Shown: positions 1-7,078, numbered from the stretch's first letter. The stretch is DNA of 21,722 nucleotides from VAZQ01 sp036498625 (GCA_036498625.1 DASYFD010000354.1:1-21722); one strand, 5' to 3'. The notes: generated from the letters alone by a model not told the origin. Translations and numbers: made by a program.

Positions 1-3
1 ACC

Positions 4-22
4 CGGATCGCTTCGCGATCCG
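4..22. repeat. Perfect 8-bp inverted repeat (hairpin) downstream of phnD
   Basis: CGGATCGC and GCGATCCG flank a 3-nt loop. It lies 60-80 nt past the phnD stop codon in the direction of transcription, with two other hairpins between. There is no U-tract. It may be part of an intercistronic structure before phnE, or simply a repeat element; the sequence cannot tell these apart. Confidence 0.5.
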
Positions 23-23
23 A

Positions 24-44
24 CCTCCCCCTTTCAGGAGGAGG
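24..44. repeat. Dispersed CT/GA-rich hairpin element, copy A
   Basis: CCTCCCCC, TTTCA and GGAGGAGG form an inverted repeat with one mismatch. The same element, with perfect arms, recurs at 7838-7858. Both copies are intergenic, which suggests a small dispersed palindromic repeat family. Such elements are common between genes in Rhizobiales genomes, but family membership is inferred. Confidence 0.5.
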
Positions 45-66
45 TAAGCAAGAGCATCGGGCTCCG

Positions 67-84
67 CCGCGGCCCATTCCGCGG
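67..84 (-). terminator. Hairpin directly after phnD stop codon
   Basis: CCGCGG, a 6-nt loop and CCGCGG abut the phnD stop codon. There is no poly-U run on the minus strand, so it is a weak terminator candidate. It could instead protect the 3' end of a processed phnD message, as intercistronic hairpins do in other transporter operons where the binding protein is made in excess. Confidence 0.3.
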
Positions 85-1203
85 TCAGTTCGTGCGGGCA
101 TTACCGGCCGCGAACTCGGCGATCATCCGCTTGAGCTCGGCCTGGTTGCCGGCCTTGTCGGCTTCCACAAAGGCTGCGAGCCGCTTCTGGAACGGATCGG
201 TCGCGGCCTTCTGCTCCAGATCGTCGAGCTTGGCGAGCTGGGCTTGAATATCTGCGCTCTGCTTCTTCTTGTCCTCGTCGGAGAGCTTGGCGTCGCTTTG
301 CACCCGCAGCAGGTCGCGGCTGGCCTCGAGCTTGCGCATGGGCAGGAGCTGGTTGTCGGACGAGGGCCGCAGCGGCGACCAGATCATGCCGGCGATCATC
401 TCCTTGGCGGCCTTGATCTCGTCAGGCGAGCCGATGCGGCCGTAGCTCAGCAGAAACGTGTAGAGCTTGGCCTTGATGGCCGGATCGAGGTCCTTGCGCC
501 ACACGATCGGATCGAGCGGGATGATGGGAGAGGTCCAGATGATCTTGATCTGCTCGCGCGCCTGCGGGGAGGTCATCATCAGCCGCTGCAGATCTTCGCT
601 GTTGTTGGTTGCCGCCGCCACCTGCTTGTTGGCGACCGCCATGGCGTTGGCCTGATGGTTGGCGTTGCGCACGGTCTTGAAGCAGGCCTTCGGATCGACG
701 CCTTTGGCGGCAAAGATGTAGGCGGTCGGCACCAGGAAGCCGGAGGTCGAGTTCGGATCGCCGATGCCGAAGTCGAGCGTCTTGTCGCACTTGAGGATGT
801 CCTCGAGCTTGTTGTAGGGGCTGTCCTTGTTAACGATGATGTGGGAGTAGTAGCCGAGGCTGCCGTCGGTGGCCACCACCTGGGCAAAAACCTCGCCGCT
901 GGCGCGGTCGACCGCTTCCATGCCGGATTTGTTGCCGTACCAGGCCACCTGGACCTTGCTGAACCGCATGGCCTCGATCACGCCCGCGTAGTCGGTGGCA
1001 TAGAAGCCATTGATCTTGTAGCCGGTGGACTTGGCCATGGCCTGCAGGAACGGTTCCCAGATCTTCTTCTGGTTGACCGAGGCCTCGGTCGAGATGATGC
1101 CGAAATTGAGCTCGGTCGGCGCCTGCGCCTGCGCGTTGGCGGCGAGGCCCGACAGCGCGAGCGCGACGGCAGTCACCGTGCACGAGAGCAGTGTCCGCAA
1201 CAT
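85..1203 (-). CDS. phnD: Phosphonate ABC transporter substrate-binding protein PhnD
   Basis: Periplasmic binding protein that captures phosphonates for the PhnCDE importer. The start at 1203 is chosen over longer in-frame options because GGGGAGA sits about 7 nt upstream and the product begins with a normal signal peptide (MLRTLL, hydrophobic core, cleavage near ANAQA at residues 21-25). It gives 372 aa, slightly longer than the 338-aa E. coli protein. The mature part follows E. coli PhnD closely: FGIISTE (34-40), DYAG (71-74), WYGN (88-91), the GDPNSTSGF ligand loop (148-156), His183 in the NANHQ segment, and DPIVWRK (231-237). It ends in a helical, lysine-rich tail as in E. coli. It lies 82 nt downstream of phnC in the same direction. 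The permease gene phnE is expected next but lies outside the window. Confidence 0.95.
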   Translation of the reverse strand: MLRTLLSCTVTAVALALSGLAANAQAQAPTELNFGIISTEASVNQKKIWEPFLQAMAKSTGYKINGFYATDYAGVIEAMRFSKVQVAWYGNKSGMEAVDRASGEVFAQVVATDGSLGYYSHIIVNKDSPYNKLEDILKCDKTLDFGIGDPNSTSGFLVPTAYIFAAKGVDPKACFKTVRNANHQANAMAVANKQVAAATNNSEDLQRLMMTSPQAREQIKIIWTSPIIPLDPIVWRKDLDPAIKAKLYTFLLSYGRIGSPDEIKAAKEMIAGMIWSPLRPSSDNQLLPMRKLEASRDLLRVQSDAKLSDEDKKKQSADIQAQLAKLDDLEQKAATDPFQKRLAAFVEADKAGNQAELKRMIAEFAAGNARTN

Positions 1204-1285
1204 TTTTCGTCTCCCCATTGAGTGAGCATCGAAAGAGTCAAGTGACGCTGTTCGCCCTTGTGGTCGATGAACCGCCGCCAAAATC

Positions 1286-2248
1286 TCAGCCGGCCGCGGC
1301 CGACTGCAGCACGGCGTGCTGCGACATTGCGTGCGTCGGTACTGGAAGCTGCGGATCCGGGTACAAAGGACGTGGCGGCGTCGCCGATCGCGCCGGGGCA
1401 GCCTGCGCGCCATCCAACGAGATGCTGGCCTGATCGAGCGAGGGCAGGAACAGATCGCTGCTCTCGGCGCCGTAGATGCTGTTGAGGAGCTCCGGCGTGA
1501 GCTCGCATGACGGCCCGTCATACACCACCTCGCCGGCCTTGAGCGCGATGGTGCGCGGGCAATATTTCACCCCGTATTCGACCTGGTGCAGCGACACCAG
1601 AATGGTGATGCGGTCCCGCCGGTTCATGTCGGCGAGAATATCCATCACGCGGCGCGCCGACTTCGGGTCGAGCGAGGCGATCGGCTCATCCGCGATGAGA
1701 AGCTCGGCACCTTGCAGCAGGGTGCGGGCGATGGCGGCGCGCTGCTGCTGGCCGCCCGAGAGCTCCGAGCCGCGCTTGAGCGCATGCTCCGCCATGCCGA
1801 CGCGGTCGAGCGCCCGCATGGCGCGCCGCTTTTCGTCGGCGGTGAAGCGCCCGAGCGTGCCTTGCAGGAACGGCATGCGGCCGAGCAGGCCAAGGCAGAC
1901 ATTGGTGAGAACCGGAAGCCGCGAGACCAGGTTGAACTGCTGGAACACCACCCCGATGCGCGCCCGCAGCTCCTTGGCCGATCCGATGATCCGCCCGTTC
2001 TGCTGCATCGGCTGACCGAACAGGAAGATGGCGTCCGCGTCCGCATCGCAACCTTTGGCACGCCGCTTGTCGATCGGCACCAAGCCGGCGATCGCCCTGA
2101 TCAACGTGGATTTGCCGGAACCGGATGCCCCGATCAGCGCGACCATCTCGCCGCGCTTGAGCTGGAATGAAACGTTCCGCAGGACCGGGCTACGGCGGTC
2201 GAACGACTTTGAAACCCGCCGCACCTCGACGAGAGTTTCAGTCAGCAT
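1286..2248 (-). CDS. phnC: Phosphonate ABC transporter ATP-binding protein PhnC
   Basis: ATPase subunit of the phosphonate importer, acting at the inner face of the membrane with PhnE. The 320 aa contain Walker A GASGSGKS (40-47), the Q-loop region FQQFNL (102-107), signature LSGGQQQR (163-170), Walker B LLIADEP (183-189) and an H-loop in LVSLHQ (217-222). An AGGAGG ribosome-binding site precedes the ATG. The family is usually about 260-275 aa. This protein carries an extra C-terminal tail of roughly 50 residues, rich in Pro, Ala and Ser, after the LFLPSLD segment. It follows the DUF1045 gene after a 73-nt gap and precedes phnD by 82 nt, so it belongs to the same minus-strand unit, though it may also have its own promoter. 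Confidence 0.95.
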   Translation of the reverse strand: MLTETLVEVRRVSKSFDRRSPVLRNVSFQLKRGEMVALIGASGSGKSTLIRAIAGLVPIDKRRAKGCDADADAIFLFGQPMQQNGRIIGSAKELRARIGVVFQQFNLVSRLPVLTNVCLGLLGRMPFLQGTLGRFTADEKRRAMRALDRVGMAEHALKRGSELSGGQQQRAAIARTLLQGAELLIADEPIASLDPKSARRVMDILADMNRRDRITILVSLHQVEYGVKYCPRTIALKAGEVVYDGPSCELTPELLNSIYGAESSDLFLPSLDQASISLDGAQAAPARSATPPRPLYPDPQLPVPTHAMSQHAVLQSAAAG

Positions 2249-2285
2249 GTCGGACCTCCTGGCAGATCTGGGCTACCAGCGGCAT

Positions 2286-2303
2286 GTGACAGTGCGATGA
2301 AGG
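2286..2303 (-). promoter_or_regulatory. Possible weak Pho box upstream of phnC
   Basis: On the minus strand the 18 bases read CCTTCATCGCACTGTCAC. Against the consensus CTGTCAT-N4-CTGTCAT the half-sites match 5/7 and 6/7. It ends 37 nt before the phnC start, a distance compatible with a PhoB-dependent promoter. It could give phnCDE separate phosphate-starvation control. The match is imperfect, so chance is possible. Confidence 0.35.
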
Positions 2304-2321
2304 CCCGGGGGGCGGCCCCGG

Positions 2322-3032
2322 TTATCCCGCCCCATTCCGCAGCGATGCCCGGCCAATGACCCGGAAAGCCTCGTCCGGATGATCTTGCCGCACCAGGGCG
2401 AGCTGATCGATTTGAACGGGCCGCAGGCCATGCAGCCGAACAAACTCGTTTTGCAGGAGGAGGTGGATGGCGGCGCGGCGATCCGGCTCGATTTGGCCCG
2501 CGAGCGTCATGTGGAAGCGGAAGTCATCGAACACATACGGATATCCGAAGCGTTCGAGGTTTGCGGTCTGTCGCGGGCTGAGCCCGGCCGCCAGGCGTCT
2601 GGCCCGTTCCGGCGCCGTCAGCGGCGAGCGAAAGCGCTCGAAGCCGGTGACGCAGTCCGCCGCCAGCCGGTCGAGGGCAGGCGACGTGGTCCGCGGAAGG
2701 ATCGCCACGAACCCGCCGATCAATCCGACCGCAGGCTCGAAGGTCGGGATGGCGGCGATCGAGGAAGCCAGGGACTTGGTCTCGGCCAACAGATCGCTTT
2801 GGTCGAATTCGTCGCGCAGCCGGAACGGCGCTTTCAGGGTGGCATGAAAGCCGTAAGTGCGCGGCTCCGCGGTCAGCGCCGCCCATTCGGCTTCGGTGAG
2901 CCCGGCGTCGCGCGGCCGTGCCGTGGTCTCGCCGGTGTAGCAATCATATCCGAGCACGGCCGCGCCAAAGCGGTAGAGCGCCGTTTCGGCGGCCGGAACG
3001 AAGTAGATGGCAAAGCGCGGGCCGTCCGCCAC
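2322..3032 (-). CDS. DUF1045 phosphonate-metabolism protein, 2H phosphoesterase-like
   Basis: A 236-aa cytoplasmic protein starting with GTG and preceded by a GGCGGAAAGGG stretch. It carries two HxT motifs, His63-Ala-Thr65 in GFHATLKAPF and His174-Met-Thr176 in FRFHMTLAGQ. This pair is the catalytic signature of the 2H (2',5'-RNA ligase-like) phosphoesterase superfamily. DUF1045 proteins are known mainly from phosphonate operons. No PhnP-type metallo-beta-lactamase gene is present in this window. It is therefore inferred, not shown, that this protein opens the 5-phosphoribosyl 1,2-cyclic phosphate made by C-P lyase. It lies 22 nt after phnM1 and 73 nt before phnC. Confidence 0.85.
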   Translation of the reverse strand: MADGPRFAIYFVPAAETALYRFGAAVLGYDCYTGETTARPRDAGLTEAEWAALTAEPRTYGFHATLKAPFRLRDEFDQSDLLAETKSLASSIAAIPTFEPAVGLIGGFVAILPRTTSPALDRLAADCVTGFERFRSPLTAPERARRLAAGLSPRQTANLERFGYPYVFDDFRFHMTLAGQIEPDRRAAIHLLLQNEFVRLHGLRPVQIDQLALVRQDHPDEAFRVIGRASLRNGAG

Positions 3033-3054
3033 GGTGAATGCCCTTTCCGCCCCC

Positions 3055-4212
3055 TCAATACGACACGATGCGGTCGGCTTCGACCAGATGCACGATGCGG
3101 CCCGCCACGATGGTGGCGACCACGCGCGGCCGCTCTTCCCGCGTATCCACCAGGATCAGGTCGGCGCGCAGCCCGGCCGCGATGGTGCCGCGGTCGCTGA
3201 GCCGGGCGGCCGCGGCGGCGGTCGCCGAGACCAGCGCCCAGGCGGCATGCAGCGGCAGGACGTTCTCGGCCGCGATCCGCAACGCCGCCAGCAGCTGGGC
3301 CGGATAGTAATAGTCCGACGCGAGCACCGAGCACAGGCCGCGTCCCACCATGTCCTTGGCGTCGATCCAGCCGGTATGGCTGCCGCCGCGCACCACATTG
3401 GGGGCGCCGAGCACGATGTCGTCGCCTTGCGCCGCGGCCTCCTGCGCGGTCTCTACCGTGGTCGGGAATTCCGCCAGCCGGCATCCGAGCGCGCGGAACC
3501 AGCGCCGCTGCTCGGGGGTCGTGTCATCATGGGAGAGCAGCGGGATGCCGTGCTGGAGCGCCACGCGCGCGATCCGCTCGATCGAGGCCGGCACCTCGTT
3601 GCCGCGCCCGCGCACGCGCTCGACCAGGCGCAGGAACGCCTCGCGCGTCAAGCCTGAGCGCTCCACCATGGGGCCGAGCTTCTTGGAGCGCGCGGATGTC
3701 TCGTCGGCGATCAGCATGTGATCGTTGAATGCCACCAGATCGATCCGCCGCTCGGACAGCCATTGCAGGATCTCGGGCTCTGCCTCGAGATTGAAGGTCT
3801 CGTGCCGCAGGTGAAAGCGCGTATCCGCGCCCAGCCGCGGCCGCAGCGCCTCGATGCCGGCCAGCATGGCGCGGGCATTCTCGGGTCCGCGCAGGCCCGG
3901 CTCCCACGACCAGGTCACGCCGTGGAAGACCGTGGTGATGCCGTTGGCCAGCGCCTGCCGGTCGCTGTCGATGAGCGCGATGTCCATGGCGAAGTGCACG
4001 CCCGGCCGCGGCATCATCTGCCGCTCGAAGGCGTCGCCATGAATGTCCACGATGCCGGGCAGCACCATCAGCCCATCGGCATTGAGACGGCGGTGCGCGG
4101 GCGCATCGCTGCCGATGTGGCTGATCACGCCCTGCTGGGGCGCCAGATGGATGGTGGTGCTTTCCAGCCGGTCGCCGATGAGGGCGCGTCCGCCCTCGAT
4201 GCAGATGTCCAT
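3055..4212 (-). CDS. phnM: PhnM-type amidohydrolase, divergent paralogue (PhnM1)
   Basis: A 385-aa amidohydrolase of the alpha-D-ribose 1-methylphosphonate 5-triphosphate diphosphatase family (COG3454-like). Metal-binding signatures are visible: His58-Gly-Asp60 in PGIVDIHGDAFE, His228-Asp229-Asp230 in LSHDDTT, the GAPNVVRG loop, Ser-His279, and Asp300 in LASDYYYP. It shares AEFPTT and GAPNxVRGxSH with the second PhnM at 13002-14159. However, it has HGDAFE where that protein has HTDHLE, and it lacks the MDHTPGQRQF motif of canonical PhnM, having FNDHMLIADE at that place. It may act on another ribose-triphosphate substrate or process. No strong ribosome-binding site precedes the ATG; the upstream acetyltransferase gene ends 48 nt away, which suggests read-through from it. 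Confidence 0.85.
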   Translation of the reverse strand: MDICIEGGRALIGDRLESTTIHLAPQQGVISHIGSDAPAHRRLNADGLMVLPGIVDIHGDAFERQMMPRPGVHFAMDIALIDSDRQALANGITTVFHGVTWSWEPGLRGPENARAMLAGIEALRPRLGADTRFHLRHETFNLEAEPEILQWLSERRIDLVAFNDHMLIADETSARSKKLGPMVERSGLTREAFLRLVERVRGRGNEVPASIERIARVALQHGIPLLSHDDTTPEQRRWFRALGCRLAEFPTTVETAQEAAAQGDDIVLGAPNVVRGGSHTGWIDAKDMVGRGLCSVLASDYYYPAQLLAALRIAAENVLPLHAAWALVSATAAAAARLSDRGTIAAGLRADLILVDTREERPRVVATIVAGRIVHLVEADRIVSY

Positions 4213-4260
4213 GGTCGCGATCTTATCACCGAGTTGCGCCGATGTTGCCGGCCAAGGGTT

Positions 4261-4896
4261 TCACGCCGTGGCGTCCGCCGTCTCGTACCGGTCGAGAAAG
4301 CGGGCGATGGAAAGTTTCTGAAAGTCCGGCAACGCGGCTTGCAGACGTTCGTGGCTCCAATCCCACCAGGCGAGTTGCTGCAGGCGCTGCGCGATTTCAT
4401 CGGGAAAGCGAGCCCGGATGGAGCGGGCCGGATTGCCGGCCACGATCCCGTAAGGCACCACGTCCTTGGTCACCACGGCGCCGGCGGCCACCACCGCACC
4501 AGTGCCGATGCTGCGGCCCGGCAGAACGATGGCGCCGTGACCGATCCAGACATCGTGGCCGATTGTCACCTGGTGGGATCGGCGCCAGGCGAAGAAATCC
4601 GCGTCATCGGGCGCGCCGGCGAAATAGGCGCTGGCCCGATAGCTGAAATGCGACTGGCTGGCGCGCTCCATCGGGTGGTTGCCCGGATTGATCCGCGTCA
4701 TCGCGGCGATCGAGCAGAACTTGCCGATGGTCGCACAGGCGGCATCGCTGTCGTTGACCACGTAGGAGTAGTCGCCGAGCACGACCTCGAGCAATTGGGT
4801 GCGGGCGCCGACCTCGCAATAGGCGCCGAGCCGGCAGTTGCGCACCTCGGCGCTCGGATGGACCAGCGGTGTCGTCGAGAGGGCAGGGGACGGCAT
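4261..4896 (-). CDS. Phosphonate-associated hexapeptide-repeat acetyltransferase
   Basis: A 211-aa left-handed beta-helix acyltransferase, first gene of the minus-strand phn unit. Hexapeptide repeats are visible at 17-45 (AEVRNCRLGAYCEVG and following) and at 109-148 (VTIGHDVWIGHGAIV and the next turns). The INPGNHPME segment places His74 where xenobiotic (Vat/CAT-B-like) acetyltransferases keep their catalytic histidine, and GNPAR (154-158) is typical of the CoA end. A dedicated family of such transferases is known from phosphonate operons (TIGR03308), and this sequence fits it in length and context. The acceptor is unknown; acetylation of an amino- or hydroxy-phosphonate is a guess. The Shine-Dalgarno sequence is weak. 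A strong Pho box lies 42-70 nt upstream. Confidence 0.85.
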   Translation of the reverse strand: MPSPALSTTPLVHPSAEVRNCRLGAYCEVGARTQLLEVVLGDYSYVVNDSDAACATIGKFCSIAAMTRINPGNHPMERASQSHFSYRASAYFAGAPDDADFFAWRRSHQVTIGHDVWIGHGAIVLPGRSIGTGAVVAAGAVVTKDVVPYGIVAGNPARSIRARFPDEIAQRLQQLAWWDWSHERLQAALPDFQKLSIARFLDRYETADATA

Positions 4897-4937
4897 GGCT
4901 CAGGCACGTTTCGGGTCGGAATACGGTCCATGGAGAG

Positions 4938-4966
4938 ACGACATTCCGATGACACAACGATGACAG
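4938..4966 (-). promoter_or_regulatory. Pho box with three phased half-sites
   Basis: On the minus strand three heptamers follow each other at exact 11-bp spacing: CTGTCAT (4966-4960), GTGTCAT (4955-4949) and ATGTCGT (4944-4938). The first two match the consensus CTGTCAT-N4-CTGTCAT in 13 of 14 positions; the third matches 5 of 7. The site points toward the acetyltransferase-phnM1-DUF1045-phnC-phnD unit, which makes PhoB activation under phosphate limitation likely. No clear -10 box is seen. Confidence 0.8.
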
Positions 4967-5079
4967 GAAGGTCGCTGCGTCGACGCGGCCACGCGATCCT
5001 GCGACCTTCGGCGGCCGCACCCGGAGTGGCGGGCGCCCACCCGGCATCGGCGTGATCGCGGCGTGCCTGAAACGCGAGG

Positions 5080-5097
5080 CCGGAGCAGGCGCTCCGG
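5080..5097 (-). terminator. Hairpin abutting the stop codon of secreted paralogue 1
   Basis: CCGGAGC, AGGC and GCTCCGG form a perfect 7-bp stem with a 4-nt loop, starting at the base after the stop codon of the 5098-5985 gene. A poly-U run is lacking on the minus strand. It plausibly separates this gene from the Pho-controlled unit that begins about 130 nt further on. Confidence 0.45.
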
Positions 5098-5985
5098 TCA
5101 ATTGCGCGATTGCTTGAAGTAGCGCAGGTCGGGCGGCGGCTGGTCCTTCCTGACCGGCATCAGGAGGCCGTCCGCGCTCAGGAAATAGGCCTCCTTGCCG
5201 ATCTGGACATGCATGTTGCCGACGCTGCAGATGTTCTGCACCCAATGCGGGTTCTTCTGCAGCCGATAGGTCTTGTCGACCGTCCAGGGGTGCGTCAAGG
5301 CGTGATCGAAGGTCGTCATCTCATCGTGAATGATCTCGGCATTCTGCTTGTCGCGGTAGATACGTTCCTTGATGACGGTCTGGTTGTCGACATGCAGCGG
5401 AATGCCGGCATTGTCGAAGCTGCGCGGGCCGTTGAAGTTGCGGGTCTCGACCTTGAGCAGGCTGTAGCGGCCGTCCTGGTCGGGCTCGCTCCACTTGCCG
5501 ATCGAGTAGCCGTAAAACGAAGGATCCTCGTTCTCGGGCCAATCGCGCCCATCCGTATAGATCCGGCGCGGCACGGCCTGAATGAAGAGCACATGGGTGA
5601 CCTTGGGGGTGACGACGAATTCGAGCCCCTGGTTTCCGGCCATGTCGCGCGGCATGCCGCCCGGCAGGCATGAATAGGTCTGGTTGGCGCCCTGGCCGCC
5701 GGTGGCTTGATCCTTGAGACCAGCCTCGAATTTGGCCTGGTACTCGGGCGTGAGGGGGGCCTGTTGTCCGCGCCCGGTCGGCTTGCTCGGATCATAGCGG
5801 TTGCCGCCGCCGACCGCGGCGATCCAGCGCATCGGCCCCGACCAGTCCGGATATCTCGATGGGTCGTATCTCGACGCTTCGTCTTTCGACGGGTCGCTCT
5901 TCGACGCGTTCTGGGCCGGCGCACCGGTGCCGGCGATGCACAATGCGGCCAATGCGATTGCTGCGGACGCGCTCCGACAAAACAT
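5098..5985 (-). CDS. Secreted protein of unknown function, paralogue 1 of 4
   Basis: A 295-aa protein with a signal peptide (MFCRSASAAIALAALCIAG, cleavage near APAQN) and a GGGAGGACA ribosome-binding site fixing the start. Motifs shared by all four copies in the window are QAPLTPEYQ, CLPGGMPR, RRIYTDGRDWP, GYSIGKW, VETRNFNGPRSFD, HDEMTTFDHALTHPW and PPDLRYFK. Two cysteines, in the C-P-x-G-M-P motif and near ICSVGN, are conserved among the copies and could form a disulphide in the periplasm. The core resembles a large uncharacterised family in soil Proteobacteria with GRW-DTLVVET-like motifs; this is from memory. Unique to this copy is a run of pentapeptide repeats after the signal peptide (see 5852-5911). 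It is divergent from paralogue 2. Function unknown. Confidence 0.85.
   Translation of the reverse strand: MFCRSASAAIALAALCIAGTGAPAQNASKSDPSKDEASRYDPSRYPDWSGPMRWIAAVGGGNRYDPSKPTGRGQQAPLTPEYQAKFEAGLKDQATGGQGANQTYSCLPGGMPRDMAGNQGLEFVVTPKVTHVLFIQAVPRRIYTDGRDWPENEDPSFYGYSIGKWSEPDQDGRYSLLKVETRNFNGPRSFDNAGIPLHVDNQTVIKERIYRDKQNAEIIHDEMTTFDHALTHPWTVDKTYRLQKNPHWVQNICSVGNMHVQIGKEAYFLSADGLLMPVRKDQPPPDLRYFKQSRN
5852..5911 (-). repeat. Four degenerate 15-bp tandem repeats inside secreted paralogue 1
   Basis: The plus-strand units TATCTCGATGGGTCG, TATCTCGACGCTTCG, TCTTTCGACGGGTCG and CTCTTCGACGCGTTC run head to tail. On the coding strand they give the pentads NASKS, DPSKD, EASRY and DPSRY, just after the signal peptide. 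The other paralogues have one such unit (DESKYPDW or DEPKYPSW) at the same place, so this is an in-frame expansion. Confidence 0.75.
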
Positions 5986-6199
5986 GGCTGTCCTCCCGAG
6001 GCGACTATCGAGAAAAGCTACACCGGTTCGGGTGTGCCAGGAAGGGGCCGCAGTACCTCGGTGTCGGCATTCCGCTTCGGCCGCCGCCGCACGCTACCCG
6101 GCGGTGCGATGTGGTATGTTCGGTGGCAATCGATGCAGCGGCAGACATCGGGCCGGTCGCGATCAAGCAAGTCGTTCAGAAGTCCAGGGAGGACAAACC

Positions 6200-7069
6200 A
6201 TGTCGGGGCGAAATTCGATCACGGCGATGGCGGCAGCGACGGCCGCTGCGCTGATGCTCAGCGTCGGCGGCGGCGCGCGGGCCGATGAGCCGAAATACCC
6301 CAGCTGGAAGGGCCAGTGGAGCCGCCTCCTGGTTCCGGGTGTGGGAGGCCAAGGGGCATTCGACCAGACCCGATTCTGGGGACGCGGCCAGCAGGCCCCG
6401 CTGACCCCGGAGTATCAGAAGGTCTGGGAAGACAGCATGGCCGATCAGGCCAAAGGCGGACTGGGCAACTATCCGCCCGCCACCTGTCACCCGAGCGGCA
6501 TGCCGCGCATGATGTATTTCGGGGCGGAGGAGTACATCATCACGCCGGACACAACCTACATCATGGTCGGGGGCGGCGTCGATCAGCACCGTCGCGTCTT
6601 CACCGACGGGCGCGACTGGCCGGCCGAGATCGAGCCGACCTGGGCGGGCTATTCCATCGGCCGCTGGATCGACGAGGCCGGCGACGGTCACTACAGCGTG
6701 CTCTAGGTCGAGACCCGCGGCCCCTTCAAGGGTCCACGCGCATTCGATGCCAGCGGCTTGCCGACGCATGCCGACAATATGTCGATCTTCAAGGAGCGGT
6801 TCCATCTCGACAAGGCCGATCCCGAAATTCTCCATGACGAGATTACCGTGATCGATCACGCCCTGACCCGGCCGTGGAGCGCGGACCGGCGTTACATCCA
6901 CAATGCCGACCGGAGCGCGCAATGGCCCGAGGTCTTTTGCGTCGAGAGCAATGTCAATCTCGTGATCGGCAAGGAAAACTATGTGAAGAGCGCGGACGGC
7001 TACTTGATGCCCGCCAAGAAGGACCAGGCGCCGCCGGATTTGCGATATTTCAAGCCGCAGCAGAAGTGA
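6200..7069 (+). pseudogene. Secreted protein of unknown function, paralogue 2 of 4, interrupted by an amber codon
   Basis: The reading frame starts at ATG 6200 after AGGGAGGA and encodes a signal peptide ending near GGARADEPKYP. The family motifs follow: QAPLTPEYQ, CHPSGMPRMM, RRVFTDGRDWP and GYSIGRW. Codon 169 (6704-6706) is TAG. The other copies have LQVETR, LEVETR or KVETR here, and the frame continues without shift through VETRGPFKGPRAFD, HDEITVIDHALTRPW and PPDLRYFK to TGA at 7069. A single C-to-T change from CAG would explain it. The full frame would be 289 aa; the first part alone is 168 aa, and a 103-aa piece could restart at 6758. Likely a recent pseudogene, or a sequencing error. 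It converges on phnF with only 9 nt between stops. Confidence 0.8.
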
Positions 7070-7078
7070 CGGCCGAGC

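Noticed and set aside
3718..5055. Long plus-strand open frame (445 codons) opposite phnM1 and the acetyltransferase
   Set aside because: It is antisense to two well-recognised genes, has low-complexity His/Arg/Gly-rich translation and no ribosome-binding site. It is a by-product of high GC content.
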